From assembly GCA_022841465.1 (NCBI GenBank), contig JALHRL010000013.1:1-64000 (forward strand): a DNA stretch of 64,000 bases. Reading direction: 5' to 3'. This DNA is from Bacteroidia bacterium (GTDB taxonomy: Bacteria > Bacteroidota > Bacteroidia > B-17B0 > Aurantibacillaceae). The translations under genes and the position numbers were made by a program. The stretch's first letter is position 1. Every line of letters begins with the position of its first letter. Under the pieces are notes generated by a model that was given only the letters and a program-made list of their open reading frames with translations, was not told where the DNA came from and searched no databases. Positions 27,700 to 37,448 of the stretch are shown piece after piece.

Positions 27700-30117
27700 T
27701 TAGTAAATTTTAGGAAATTGATTGGGATTATATTCGCTCATAATATTATACAACACTTCAAATACATCATCTGCGTTAGGTTTACTAAAATAATCACCAT
27801 CACTGCCATAAGCCGGCCTGTGTTCTTTTGAGGCAATTGTTTTAGGTGCTGTATCTAAAAACTGATACGCTTTTTGCTCTTCCACAATTTTTTGCAATAT
27901 GTAAGCACTAGCCCCTCCCGGTACATCTTCATCTAACACTACCAGCCTATTTGTTTTCTTAACAGAATCAACAATAGCATGATGAATATCAAAAGGTAAT
28001 AGCGTTTGAACATCAATTAACTCCACGCTTATTCCATGTTCTTCTAACATTTTTATTGCATCTTGAGCAATTCTTAAACTACTGCCGTATGAAACCAGTG
28101 TAATATCGGTTCCGCTGTTTAACACTTCCGGTATGCCTAATGGCGCTTTATACTCTCCAAAATTTGTAGGTTGCTTTTCTTTTAAACGGTATCCGTTTAA
28201 CGGCTCAATAATTAAAGCCGGCTCATCGGCCGCTAATAATGTATTGTAAAAACCGGATGCAATTACCATGTTTCTGGGAACACAAATATTTATTCCTCTG
28301 CAGGCATGAACAATCATTCCCATAGGTGATCCACTGTGCCAAACTCCTTCTAATCTGTGGCCACGTGTACGAATAATTACGGGTGCTTTTTGTAAACCCT
28401 TGGTACGCCATTGAACGGTTGCTAAATCATCACTCATTAATTGCAATGCGTACAATAAATAATCTAAATATTGGATTTCAGCAATTGGCCTTAAGCCGCG
28501 CATTGCTAATCCAATTGCTTGCCCCATTATCGTTGCTTCTCTAATTCCGGTATCAAAAACGCGATGTTCTCCGTACTTGGCTTGCAAACCTTCTAATCCT
28601 TGGTTTACTCCACCAATTTTTCCTGAATCTTCCCCAAAAATCATTACCTCAGGATATTTCTTTAAAATGGCATCAAAATTATCGCGCAATACTTCGCGAC
28701 CATCCACCATTTTATCTTCGTTATAGTTTACCTCAACAGAGCTAACATTAGATACTTTAAAACTTGATTCGGAATATAAATGCGAGCTGTATTTATCAAA
28801 ACATTCTTTCTTAGAATTGTTTAACCAGTTTATTAATTGGTTGCGCGCATCTGATTGCATTCCGGCACTTAAACGAATAACGCGCTTAACAGCGGTATGC
28901 ACATCTTTTCTAATTGGTTCTTTAATTGAATTTAGCTCTGCTTTTACTTGTAATGCAGTTGCGTTTCCTTCATTTCCAATTAATTCAAACAAATTACTTA
29001 CTAAAGCAACTTCCTCTTTTATTGGCTTAAGATATGCGTTCCATGCATCGTTTTTCGCAATTCTAACTGCTTCCTTTGATTCTTCTTCAATTTTATTTAA
29101 TTCCGCAGCACTTGCCAATGCGTTTTGTTCAATCCATTCGCGCATTTTTTTAACGCAGTCAAAATCAGTTTCCCACTGTAAGCGCTCTTTGCTTTTATAT
29201 CGCTCGTGCGAACCGCTGGTACTATGCCCTTGCGGTTGTGTTACTTCTTCTACATGAACCAACACTGGCACATGCTCTTCTCTGCAAACTTTTGCTGCTT
29301 TTTCGTATGTTTCACAAAGATGAACATAATCCCATCCTTTGGTTTTAAAAATTTCGTAGCCTTTGCCTCCGTTTTCTCTTTGAAACCCTTTTAAAATTTC
29401 ACTAATACTTTCTTTGGTAGTTTGAAACTTTTTTGGAACTGAAATTCCATGCCCGTCATCCCAAACGCTTACCAACATGGGTACTTGTAAAACACCGGCT
29501 GCATTAATGGTTTCCCAGAACAAACCTTCTGAAGTACTTGCGTCGCCAATGGTTCCAAACGCAACTTCGTTTCCTTTATTGCTATAATTATTAAACGGAG
29601 GGTTATGTAAATCTTTGTTTATTCTGTAAAAATGAGAGGCATAAGCTAAACCCAACAACCTAGGCATTTGCGAGCCTGTTGGCGAAATATCGCTTGATGA
29701 GTTTTTTTGTTTTACCAATGCTTTAAAAGTACCATCGGCATTTAAACTGTGTGTTGCAAAGTGCCCTCCCATTTGTCTTCCGGCACTCATTGGGTCGTGC
29801 TCAATATCTGTATGCGCATACAAACCTGCAAACCATTGTTGTAAGTTTAATGCATTAATACCAAACATAAAGGTTTGATCGCGGTAATATCCGCTTCTAA
29901 AATCTCCATCCTGAAAAACTTTGGCCATAGCAGCTTGTGCCAGCTCTTTTCCATCGCCAAAAATCCCAAACTTTGCTTTTCCTGTAAGAACCTCTTTACG
30001 GCCTAATAAACTTGCTTGTCGACTTTCATTAATTAATTTATAGTCGGCTAATACAACTTTTTTAAAATCCTCGAAACTCAAACTTCCTTTAGACACTGTA
30101 TTGCTTTTTTGTTCCAT
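27700..30117 (-). CDS. 2-oxoacid dehydrogenase E1, fused alpha and beta subunits
   Basis: 805 aa; N-term TPP E1-alpha (FGTIGDASTSEGLFWETINAAGVLQVPMLVSVWDDGHGISVP), C-term E1-beta (FGEDSGKIGGVNQGL...RVFDTGIREATIMGQAIGLAMRGLRPIAEIQYLDYL). Confidence 0.92.
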   Translation of the reverse strand: MEQKSNTVSKGSLSFEDFKKVVLADYKLINESRQASLLGRKEVLTGKAKFGIFGDGKELAQAAMAKVFQDGDFRSGYYRDQTFMFGINALNLQQWFAGLYAHTDIEHDPMSAGRQMGGHFATHSLNADGTFKALVKQKNSSSDISPTGSQMPRLLGLAYASHFYRINKDLHNPPFNNYSNKGNEVAFGTIGDASTSEGLFWETINAAGVLQVPMLVSVWDDGHGISVPKKFQTTKESISEILKGFQRENGGKGYEIFKTKGWDYVHLCETYEKAAKVCREEHVPVLVHVEEVTQPQGHSTSGSHERYKSKERLQWETDFDCVKKMREWIEQNALASAAELNKIEEESKEAVRIAKNDAWNAYLKPIKEEVALVSNLFELIGNEGNATALQVKAELNSIKEPIRKDVHTAVKRVIRLSAGMQSDARNQLINWLNNSKKECFDKYSSHLYSESSFKVSNVSSVEVNYNEDKMVDGREVLRDNFDAILKKYPEVMIFGEDSGKIGGVNQGLEGLQAKYGEHRVFDTGIREATIMGQAIGLAMRGLRPIAEIQYLDYLLYALQLMSDDLATVQWRTKGLQKAPVIIRTRGHRLEGVWHSGSPMGMIVHACRGINICVPRNMVIASGFYNTLLAADEPALIIEPLNGYRLKEKQPTNFGEYKAPLGIPEVLNSGTDITLVSYGSSLRIAQDAIKMLEEHGISVELIDVQTLLPFDIHHAIVDSVKKTNRLVVLDEDVPGGASAYILQKIVEEQKAYQFLDTAPKTIASKEHRPAYGSDGDYFSKPNADDVFEVLYNIMSEYNPNQFPKIY

Positions 30118-30313
30118 TATTTTAAGTACTTAATACACAAATATAATAATTAAGTTGAAATTTATTTGCCTCTTTTTTAAGATTTATTGATTTGGTAAAA
30201 CACTTGAAAAACAAGGTATTGAAGAGGATTAAAAGAACATGTACATTAATTCTAAAAAAAGCGTAAATTCGCAGTGAATTTAAACCTAAGTTGTAATTAG
30301 GAAAACGTAAAAC

Positions 30314-32263
30314 ATGATAAAAATTACCCTACCTGATGGTTCAGTTAGAGAATATCAAAAAGGAACCTCATCACACGAAATCGCTTTAAGTATAAGCGAA
30401 GGACTAGCAAGAAATGTAATCTCAGCAAAAGTAAATGGAGAAGTTTGGGATAGCTCACGCCCCATTCATTCAGACGCTTCTTTGCAATTATTAACCTGGA
30501 ACGACGATGACGGCAAAGCTACGTTTTGGCATTCATCTGCTCACTTAATGGCCGAAGCTTTAGAGGCTTTATTTCCCGGAGTTAAGTTTTGGGTTGGCCC
30601 ACCTCTTGAAAATGGTTTTTATTACGATGTTGATTTAGGTGGACAAACTTTATCGCCAACTGATTTTGAAAAAATTGAGCAAAAAATGTTGGAGTTGGCA
30701 AAGCAAAACAATTCTTACCAGAGAAAAGAAATGTCTAAAAAGGAAGCTATTGCTTACTTTACAGAAAAAAAAGATGAGTATAAACTTGATTTATTAGAGC
30801 GTTTAGAAGATGGTAATATTACCTTTTACACGCAAGGAAATTTTACCGATTTATGTCGCGGGCCACATATTCCAACAACCGGAATTATTAAAGCAGCAAA
30901 AATTTTAAACATAGCAGGTGCTTATTGGAAGGGCGATGAAAAAAATAAAATGCTTACCCGTATTTACGGAATTACTTTTCCAAAAGATAAAGAGTTAAAA
31001 GAATATTTGGTTGCTTTAGAAGAAGCAAAAAAACGCGACCATCGTAAACTAGGGAAAGAATTAGAACTTTTTACATTTAGCGAAAAAGTGGGAATGGGAT
31101 TGCCTTTATGGTTACCTAAAGGTGCTATGTTACGCGAACGTTTAGAGCAATTTATGCGCACGGCACAAACTAAAGCAGGTTATTTGCCTGTTATTACCCC
31201 ACATATTGCACTAAAAGAATTATACGTTTGCAGCGGCCATTACGAAAAATACGGAGCCGATGCTTTTCAACCCATTAACACTCCGCAAGAAGGCGAACAG
31301 TTTTATTTAAAACCAATGAACTGCCCTCATCATTGCGAAATTTACAAATCTGCCCCTCGATCTTACAAAGATTTACCGGTGCGTTATGCAGAGTTTGGAA
31401 CCGTTTATCGTTATGAACAACACGGAGAATTGCATGGTTTAACCAGAGTAAGAGGGTTTACACAAGATGATGCTCATTTGTTTTGCAGACCCGATCAGGT
31501 AAAAGAAGAATTTTGTAAGGTAATTGATTTGGTGTTGTATGTATTTAATGCGCTAGATTTTAAAGATTATACTGCACAAATTTCATTGCGCGACCCTGAA
31601 AATAAAACCAAATACATTGGCAGCGATGAAAACTGGGACCTTGCCGAACAAGCCATTATTGAAAGTGCCAAAGAAAAAGGTTTAAAAACGGTTGTTGAAT
31701 TGGGTGAAGCTGCATTTTATGGCCCTAAATTAGATTTTATGGTGAAGGATGCAATAGGACGTAAATGGCAGTTGGGCACCATTCAGGTAGATTACAATTT
31801 ACCTCAACGTTTTGAACTGGAATATACCGGAAGCGATAACCAAAAACATCGCCCTGTTATGATTCACCGAGCACCTTTTGGAAGCTTAGAACGTTTTGTG
31901 GCTGTATTAATTGAGCATTGTGCCGGTAACTTTCCGTTGTGGCTAACCCCTGAACAATTTGCTGTTTTACCAATTAGTGAAAAGTTTAACGATTATGCCG
32001 CCGGGGTTTTAAACCAATTACAAGCTTTGGGTTTAAGAGGTAAGCTAGATGACAGAAACGAGAAAATTGGAAAGAAAATAAGAGATAATGAAGTAAACAA
32101 AATTCCATTTATGTTGGTGGTGGGCGAAAAAGAAGCGCAAGAAAATAAAGTAGCAGTTAGGCAACATGGTAAAGGCGATATTGGAGTTTACGATTTAAAA
32201 GGATTTGCCGATTTTGTGAACGGAATTATTGAAAACGACTTTAAGGAAAAAGCCTTAAAATAG
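30314..32263 (+). CDS. thrS: Threonyl-tRNA synthetase
   Basis: 649 aa; TGS domain, YFYDVDLG-like editing domain with [34 protein letters not shown]. Confidence 0.97.
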   Translation: MIKITLPDGSVREYQKGTSSHEIALSISEGLARNVISAKVNGEVWDSSRPIHSDASLQLLTWNDDDGKATFWHSSAHLMAEALEALFPGVKFWVGPPLENGFYYDVDLGGQTLSPTDFEKIEQKMLELAKQNNSYQRKEMSKKEAIAYFTEKKDEYKLDLLERLEDGNITFYTQGNFTDLCRGPHIPTTGIIKAAKILNIAGAYWKGDEKNKMLTRIYGITFPKDKELKEYLVALEEAKKRDHRKLGKELELFTFSEKVGMGLPLWLPKGAMLRERLEQFMRTAQTKAGYLPVITPHIALKELYVCSGHYEKYGADAFQPINTPQEGEQFYLKPMNCPHHCEIYKSAPRSYKDLPVRYAEFGTVYRYEQHGELHGLTRVRGFTQDDAHLFCRPDQVKEEFCKVIDLVLYVFNALDFKDYTAQISLRDPENKTKYIGSDENWDLAEQAIIESAKEKGLKTVVELGEAAFYGPKLDFMVKDAIGRKWQLGTIQVDYNLPQRFELEYTGSDNQKHRPVMIHRAPFGSLERFVAVLIEHCAGNFPLWLTPEQFAVLPISEKFNDYAAGVLNQLQALGLRGKLDDRNEKIGKKIRDNEVNKIPFMLVVGEKEAQENKVAVRQHGKGDIGVYDLKGFADFVNGIIENDFKEKALK

Positions 32264-32331
32264 TATGTTTGCAACGAATAAAGTTGTAAATTTACAAGGT
32301 ACTAAAACACAAACTATTATTAATTAAAAGC

Positions 32332-32336
32332 GGAGG
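32332..32336 (+). promoter_or_regulatory. Strong Shine-Dalgarno (GGAGG) upstream of infC
   Basis: gcGGAGGtattt then ATT at 32342, spacing 5 nt. Confidence 0.7.
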
Positions 32337-32341
32337 TATTT

Positions 32342-32968
32342 ATTAACCTGTTTAAAAAACCAAACAACACCAACACCACAAATACCAATAACAGTGGTGG
32401 TGCACCAAAACCATTTCGTCCGAGAGGATTAAAAGAAGGTTTTAAACGTCCCGGTGTAAAAGAAGAACAACATCGTATTAACGATAGAATTTTTGCCAAA
32501 ACCGTTAGGGTTGTTGGTGAGGGAATTGAATCAGGGGTTTTCCCAATTCAAAAGGCACTAGAAATGGCTAAAGAAGCCGAATTAGATTTAGTAGAAATAG
32601 CTCCTAATTCTGATCCACCGGTTTGTAAAATTGTTGATTACGGAAAGTTTTTATACGAACAAAAGAAAAAGGCAAAGGAAATGAAAGCCCGCGCCGCCAA
32701 AATTGTAATTAAAGACATTCGTTTTGGTCCGCATACAGATGAACACGATTACAATTTCAAAAAAAATCACGCACTAAAGTTTTTGCAAGAAGGCTGCAAA
32801 GTAAAAGCGTTTGTGTTTTTTAGAGGTCGTGAAATTGCATTTAAAGAACAAGGAGAAATTTTATTGTTGCGTTTTGCAAATGATTTAGAAGAATACGGTA
32901 AAGCAGAACAATTACCGGTGTTAGAAGGAAAGAAAATGCAAATGGTAATTGCTCCAAAAAAGAAATAA
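32342..32968 (+). CDS. infC: Translation initiation factor IF-3, AUU start
   Basis: The frame of ORF 32564..32968 is open upstream to ATT 32342: (M)[102 protein letters not shown]; in-frame TAA at 32321. Confidence 0.92.
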   Translation: MNLFKKPNNTNTTNTNNSGGAPKPFRPRGLKEGFKRPGVKEEQHRINDRIFAKTVRVVGEGIESGVFPIQKALEMAKEAELDLVEIAPNSDPPVCKIVDYGKFLYEQKKKAKEMKARAAKIVIKDIRFGPHTDEHDYNFKKNHALKFLQEGCKVKAFVFFRGREIAFKEQGEILLLRFANDLEEYGKAEQLPVLEGKKMQMVIAPKKK

Positions 32969-32972
32969 AAAC

Positions 32973-32999
32973 AAAGGCTCTTGAAAAAGGGCCTTTTTT
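32973..32999 (+). terminator. Rho-independent terminator after infC
   Basis: AAAGGCTC-ttgaaaaa-GGGCCTTT followed by TTT; 8-bp stem including one G:T. Confidence 0.8.
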
Positions 33000-33035
33000 A
33001 TAAAACAATTTTAAGTTTAGCTTGTTATAACAAAT

Positions 33036-33602
33036 ATGAAAACAATCTCCATTATTTTAGCAGTAGGTATTTTGGCTTTTGTAGCCATTAGCTGGAAAAA
33101 AAACAGCAAGCCTACAAAACCAACAATTAAAGTGAACAACCCTTACGGTTTTAAATTAAAAACGTTGGATGGTAATGAAATAACTTTAGAAAAGTTTAAA
33201 GGCAAAAAAATGTTATTGGTGAATGTTGCCAGTAAATGCGGCTACACCCCACAATACAAAAACTTACAAGCATTGCACGATAAATACAAAGATAAGTTAG
33301 TAGTAATTGGATTTCCGGCAAATAATTTTGGGTGGCAAGAACCGGGTAACTCGGGTGAAATAAAAGAATTTTGCACCAAAAATTATGGCGTTACTTTTTT
33401 AATGATGGAAAAAATTAGTGTGAAAGGAAAAGATATGCACCCCCTTTATCAATGGTTAAGCGATAAAGAACAAAACGGAGTTACGGATGACGCGCCGGGA
33501 TGGAATTTTTGTAAATATTTAATTGATGAAAACGGAAAAATAATTAAATTTTTCTCAAGTAAAGTAGATCCTTTAAGTGAAGAGATAACAGGTTTGTTGT
33601 AA
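33036..33602 (+). CDS. Glutathione peroxidase family protein (Cys type)
   Basis: MLLVNVASKCGYTPQYKNLQALH, GFPANNFGWQEPG, PGWNFCKYLID. Confidence 0.93.
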   Translation: MKTISIILAVGILAFVAISWKKNSKPTKPTIKVNNPYGFKLKTLDGNEITLEKFKGKKMLLVNVASKCGYTPQYKNLQALHDKYKDKLVVIGFPANNFGWQEPGNSGEIKEFCTKNYGVTFLMMEKISVKGKDMHPLYQWLSDKEQNGVTDDAPGWNFCKYLIDENGKIIKFFSSKVDPLSEEITGLL

Positions 33603-33642
33603 ACTCTAGCTATTCTTAACACCCTTCTGTTTAAAAAAGGTA

Positions 33643-33680
33643 TTTGCAAATAACTATAAAAAGTAGTATCTTTATACTAC
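33643..33680 (+). promoter_or_regulatory. Candidate promoter of the XRE-S24 gene: TTTG - 20 nt - TATCTTTA, with two palindromes
   Basis: TTTG 33643-33646, TATCTTTA 33667-33674; palindromes TATTTGCAAATA 33641-33652 and GTAGTAT-cttt-ATACTAC 33663-33680. Confidence 0.65.
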
Positions 33681-33691
33681 AATTTATAGCA

Positions 33692-34459
33692 ATGAGTAAA
33701 ATAGCCAACAATATCCGTTTTTTAAGGCAACTAAAAGGTTTGTCACAAGAACAACTTGCCGATGAGTTAAGCGTTACACGCAGCCGCATTGGTGGTTACG
33801 AAGAAGGCCGTAACGAACCTCCTATAGATTTATTAATTCGCTTATCCGAATTTTTTCATATTGCCATAGATGCTTTAGTGCGTGGAGATTTACGTAAAAC
33901 CAATTTAGATGGTTTAATGAAAGTAGGAAAAAACCGTATCCTCTTTCCTATTTTGTTAGATCACGAAGGTAATGACATGGTAGAGCTTATTCCGCTTAAA
34001 GCCAGTGCCGGTTATTTAAAAGGCTATGCCGATCCTGATTATGTAGAGCGTTTACCAAAAATGCAATTGCCTTTTTTACCTACAGGCAAACATCGTTCTT
34101 TCCCTATTAAAGGAGATAGTATGCCTCCGTTAAGAGATGGGTCGTTTGTAATTGGCAAATACATTGAGAAATTAGATGAAATTAAAAACGGTAATACTTA
34201 CATTGTTGTAACCAAAGATGATGGTTTATCCTATAAGCGCCTGTTTAACGTTAACAAAAAAGAAGGAACTGTTGAATTACACTCCGATAATAAATCTTAC
34301 CCTCCTTATAAAGTTAAATTGCACGATATTTTAGAATTGTGGGAATACACCTGCTCTATAAACATGCATCAGTACAAAGAAGATGAACTTAACCTGGATA
34401 GCATTATGAACATGTTAAAGAGCTTGCACGTAGAAATTGAACAGATAAAAAAACGTTAA
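33692..34459 (+). CDS. XRE-family HTH regulator with S24/LexA-like peptidase domain
   Basis: MSKIANNIRFLRQLKGLSQEQLADELSVTRSRIGGYEEGRNEPP; KASAGYLKGY (Ala-Gly), FPIKGDSMPPLRDGSFVIGKY; start corrected from TTG 33644 to ATG 33692. Confidence 0.9.
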   Translation: MSKIANNIRFLRQLKGLSQEQLADELSVTRSRIGGYEEGRNEPPIDLLIRLSEFFHIAIDALVRGDLRKTNLDGLMKVGKNRILFPILLDHEGNDMVELIPLKASAGYLKGYADPDYVERLPKMQLPFLPTGKHRSFPIKGDSMPPLRDGSFVIGKYIEKLDEIKNGNTYIVVTKDDGLSYKRLFNVNKKEGTVELHSDNKSYPPYKVKLHDILELWEYTCSINMHQYKEDELNLDSIMNMLKSLHVEIEQIKKR

Positions 34460-34532
34460 ATTGTTAATTTCTGTCTTAATAAATTAATTCTATTGTTTAA
34501 TTAAAGCTACTAAAGCAAAGTAACTTTAATCT

Positions 34533-35102
34533 GTGAAAAAATTTATTACTTATTTTGTACAAGGTTTAATCCTCTTTATTCCCGTTGCTATTACATTGGC
34601 CATTTTGTTTTGGTTGTTTAATTTTTTCTCAGGAATATTTTCATTTTTTGGAATTGTTGGCAACCCCATAATAAACACAGTACTTGGCATGCTTATTACC
34701 TTAGGTGTAATAACAGCCTTAGGTGTTTTAGCGTCTTCCTACGTGTTCAGTAATTTTTTCAGCTTTATGGAAGATAAACTAGAACATGCGCCTTTTATCA
34801 GGCATATTTATTCGCCCATAAAAGATTTTACAAACGCCTTTATGGGAAATAAGAAAAAGTTTAATAAACCCGTTTTGGTAATAACTAATCCACAGGCTAA
34901 TGTAGAAGAGCTGGGGTTTTTAACCTGCGATGATTTAGCACACCTGCACATTAAAGATAAAGTGGCTGTTTATTTACCTTATTCTTATTCACTATCCGGA
35001 CGCTTGGTAATTGTGCCAAAAGAACAAATTAAACCCTTGGATGCCGACCCCGGAGAGGCTATGAAATTTGTAGTTAGCGGCGGCGTTACAGATGCTGATT
35101 AA
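34533..35102 (+). CDS. DUF502 family membrane protein
   Basis: GTG start; YFVQGLILFIPVAITLAILFWLF, PLIRHIY-like APFIRHIYSPIKDFTNAF. Confidence 0.85.
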   Translation: MKKFITYFVQGLILFIPVAITLAILFWLFNFFSGIFSFFGIVGNPIINTVLGMLITLGVITALGVLASSYVFSNFFSFMEDKLEHAPFIRHIYSPIKDFTNAFMGNKKKFNKPVLVITNPQANVEELGFLTCDDLAHLHIKDKVAVYLPYSYSLSGRLVIVPKEQIKPLDADPGEAMKFVVSGGVTDAD

Positions 35103-35155
35103 ACCGTTCATATAAAATTAGTAAAACGCATTTTTTATTCATGTAACTTTAAATC

Positions 35156-36106
35156 ATGTCACATATTTTAAATATTCGTAACGTATCAAAAAATTATTCG
35201 GGGCATACAGCTCTTAAAAATGTATCCATTGATATTCCAACGAATTCTATTTTTGGCTTACTGGGACCAAATGGTGCCGGAAAAACATCCTTAATAAGAA
35301 TAATTAATCAAATTACCGGCCCTGATACAGGAGAAATTTTGTTTAAAGGAGAAAAACTTTCACCTAAACACATAGAACAAATTGGTTATTTACCGGAAGA
35401 ACGCGGGTTATACAAAAAAATGACCGTAGGCGACCAAGCCATGTACCTTGGGCAATTAAAAGGCTTAAGTAAAGCTGAAGCTAAAAAAAGATTACTCTAC
35501 TGGTTTGATAAATTTGATATGCAAAGCTGGTGGAAAAAGAAAGTAGAAGAGCTAAGCAAAGGAATGCAACAGAAAGTGCAATTTATTGTAACCGTTTTAC
35601 ACGAACCCGAATTATTAATATTAGATGAACCCTTTAGCGGATTTGACCCTATTAACGCGCAATTAATACGTGACGAAATTTTAGAACTAAAGAAAAAAGG
35701 AACCACCATTATTTTTTCTACTCACAACATGGGAAGTGTAGAAGAATTATGCGACAACATTGCACTAATTAATAAATCAGAAAAAATATTAGACGGATCT
35801 GTTAAAGACATTAAAAAAACATACCGCAGTAATACTTATAAAGTAGGGTTTAAAGGAAATGTTTTGGGATTTACCAATGCCTTATGGACAGGCGCAGAAA
35901 TATTAGCCAAAGAAACAGATGACGATGTAAATGTTTTTACGGTTAAGCTTTTAAACAACTTAAAATCTAACGATATGTTGCAAGCTGTTTTACCAACCTG
36001 CGAAATAGTAAGTTTTAATGAATTAGTGCCAAGCATGAATGATATATTTATAATGAAGGTTGGAAAAGATACAGTAGAAACAATTAAAGGATCTGATACC
36101 GAATAA
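35156..36106 (+). CDS. ABC transporter ATP-binding protein (NatA-like)
   Basis: GLLGPNGAGKTSLIRII, ELSKGMQQKVQFIVTVLHEPELLILDEPFSGFDP. Confidence 0.94.
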   Translation: MSHILNIRNVSKNYSGHTALKNVSIDIPTNSIFGLLGPNGAGKTSLIRIINQITGPDTGEILFKGEKLSPKHIEQIGYLPEERGLYKKMTVGDQAMYLGQLKGLSKAEAKKRLLYWFDKFDMQSWWKKKVEELSKGMQQKVQFIVTVLHEPELLILDEPFSGFDPINAQLIRDEILELKKKGTTIIFSTHNMGSVEELCDNIALINKSEKILDGSVKDIKKTYRSNTYKVGFKGNVLGFTNALWTGAEILAKETDDDVNVFTVKLLNNLKSNDMLQAVLPTCEIVSFNELVPSMNDIFIMKVGKDTVETIKGSDTE

Positions 36107-36116
36107 ACCATTTACC

Positions 36117-37448
36117 ATGAACAAATTATTACTGATAATAGGTCGCGAAATAAAAAGTAAAATCACCAATAAAACTTTTATTATCATGACTATTTTGGCA
36201 CCCATTTTAATAACAGGCTTTATGGCCTTTATTGTAAAAATGTCGCAAGCCGAAAGAACAGAACAAAAAGTTTTAGTAATAGATGAAACACATTTATTTG
36301 AAGGGAAATTAGTTGGCAACGATTTTGTTTCTATTACCTATAGCAACGAGAGGTACGAAAAAATGCTTGATAAATTTAGCGAAGAAGGTTACACTTGTTT
36401 ACTTTGGGTAACACCCACTTTTTTAGAAGGCGGTGACGGCTCGGTGAAAATATTTTTTAAAAAATCGCCGGGTTTTGCTTTTCAAACCTATGTACGCGGG
36501 CAAATGGAAAAAATTATTTACGAACAAAAACTAAAAGCAAATAACATAGACCCCACCGTTATAACCAATGCACGACAAAAAGTTAAACTGGTTTTAGAAA
36601 AAATAGACGATAAAGGAAGATCGAAAGAACAATCAAGCTTTGAGTTATTTGGTTTTTTTAGCGGAGCCTTTATGATGATTTTTATTTTGATGTATGGAAT
36701 GATGGTGTTTAGAAGTGTAATGGAAGAAAAAACAAATCGTATTGTAGAAGTAATTATTTCTTCGGTAAAACCATTTCAGTTAATGATGGGTAAAATTATT
36801 GGAGTAGCCATTTTAGGCACCATGCAATTTATTGTAATGGGCTTAACAACACTTTTACTCACCACCTTGCTTTCCGGTATATTTTTAAAAGATATTAAAA
36901 CCGAAATGAAAAAATTTGACGAACAGCAAGAATTAGTGAAAAAACAAGGTATTACGGTAGATTTTGCAGCGCTTGAAAAGTTTGATGGGAAACTAGAAAT
37001 GTTTGATGTGCTTAAAAAAATTGAAGGGATAGATTTTACAGAAGTGTTTATTTGTTTTTTGCTTTATTTTATTGGCGGATATTTATTTTACAGCTCTTTA
37101 TTAGCTGCCATTGGCAGTTTTGTTGATTCTGAAACCGATTCACAACAATTTATGATGCCCGTAATGTTGCCTTTAATGGCCGGTTATTTTATTTCAACTA
37201 AAACTATACTTGACCCCGACTCTACCCTTGTATTCTGGGGCTCAATGATTCCGTTTACTTCACCAATAGTAATGATGTCGAGAATAACCAGTGGTGTTCC
37301 TTTATGGGAAATTTTACTTTCAATAACTATTTTATACATTTCTTTTGTAGGAATGGTATGGATTTCTGGTAAAATTTACAGAACCGGAATTTTAATGTAC
37401 GGTAAAAAAACTACCTGGCGCGAAGTATTTAAATGGCTGAGATACTAG
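36117..37448 (+). CDS. ABC transporter permease (NatB-like, ABC-2)
   Basis: IIGREIKSKITNKTFIIMTILAPI, VMEEKTNRIVEVIISSVKPFQLMMGKIIGV. Confidence 0.92.
   Translation: MNKLLLIIGREIKSKITNKTFIIMTILAPILITGFMAFIVKMSQAERTEQKVLVIDETHLFEGKLVGNDFVSITYSNERYEKMLDKFSEEGYTCLLWVTPTFLEGGDGSVKIFFKKSPGFAFQTYVRGQMEKIIYEQKLKANNIDPTVITNARQKVKLVLEKIDDKGRSKEQSSFELFGFFSGAFMMIFILMYGMMVFRSVMEEKTNRIVEVIISSVKPFQLMMGKIIGVAILGTMQFIVMGLTTLLLTTLLSGIFLKDIKTEMKKFDEQQELVKKQGITVDFAALEKFDGKLEMFDVLKKIEGIDFTEVFICFLLYFIGGYLFYSSLLAAIGSFVDSETDSQQFMMPVMLPLMAGYFISTKTILDPDSTLVFWGSMIPFTSPIVMMSRITSGVPLWEILLSITILYISFVGMVWISGKIYRTGILMYGKKTTWREVFKWLRY

Noticed and set aside
32564-32968. IF-3 starting at ATG 32564
   Set aside because: Would delete the IF-3 N-domain; the upstream in-frame sequence carries the conserved RINDRIF motif, so the start was moved to ATT 32342.
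33036-33602. Selenocysteine in the glutathione peroxidase
   Set aside because: The catalytic position is an ordinary Cys codon (VASKCGYT) and no in-frame TGA is present.
33692-34459. XRE-S24 repressor as a prophage marker
   Set aside because: Flanking genes are housekeeping or transporters; no integrase, structural or lysis genes in the window.
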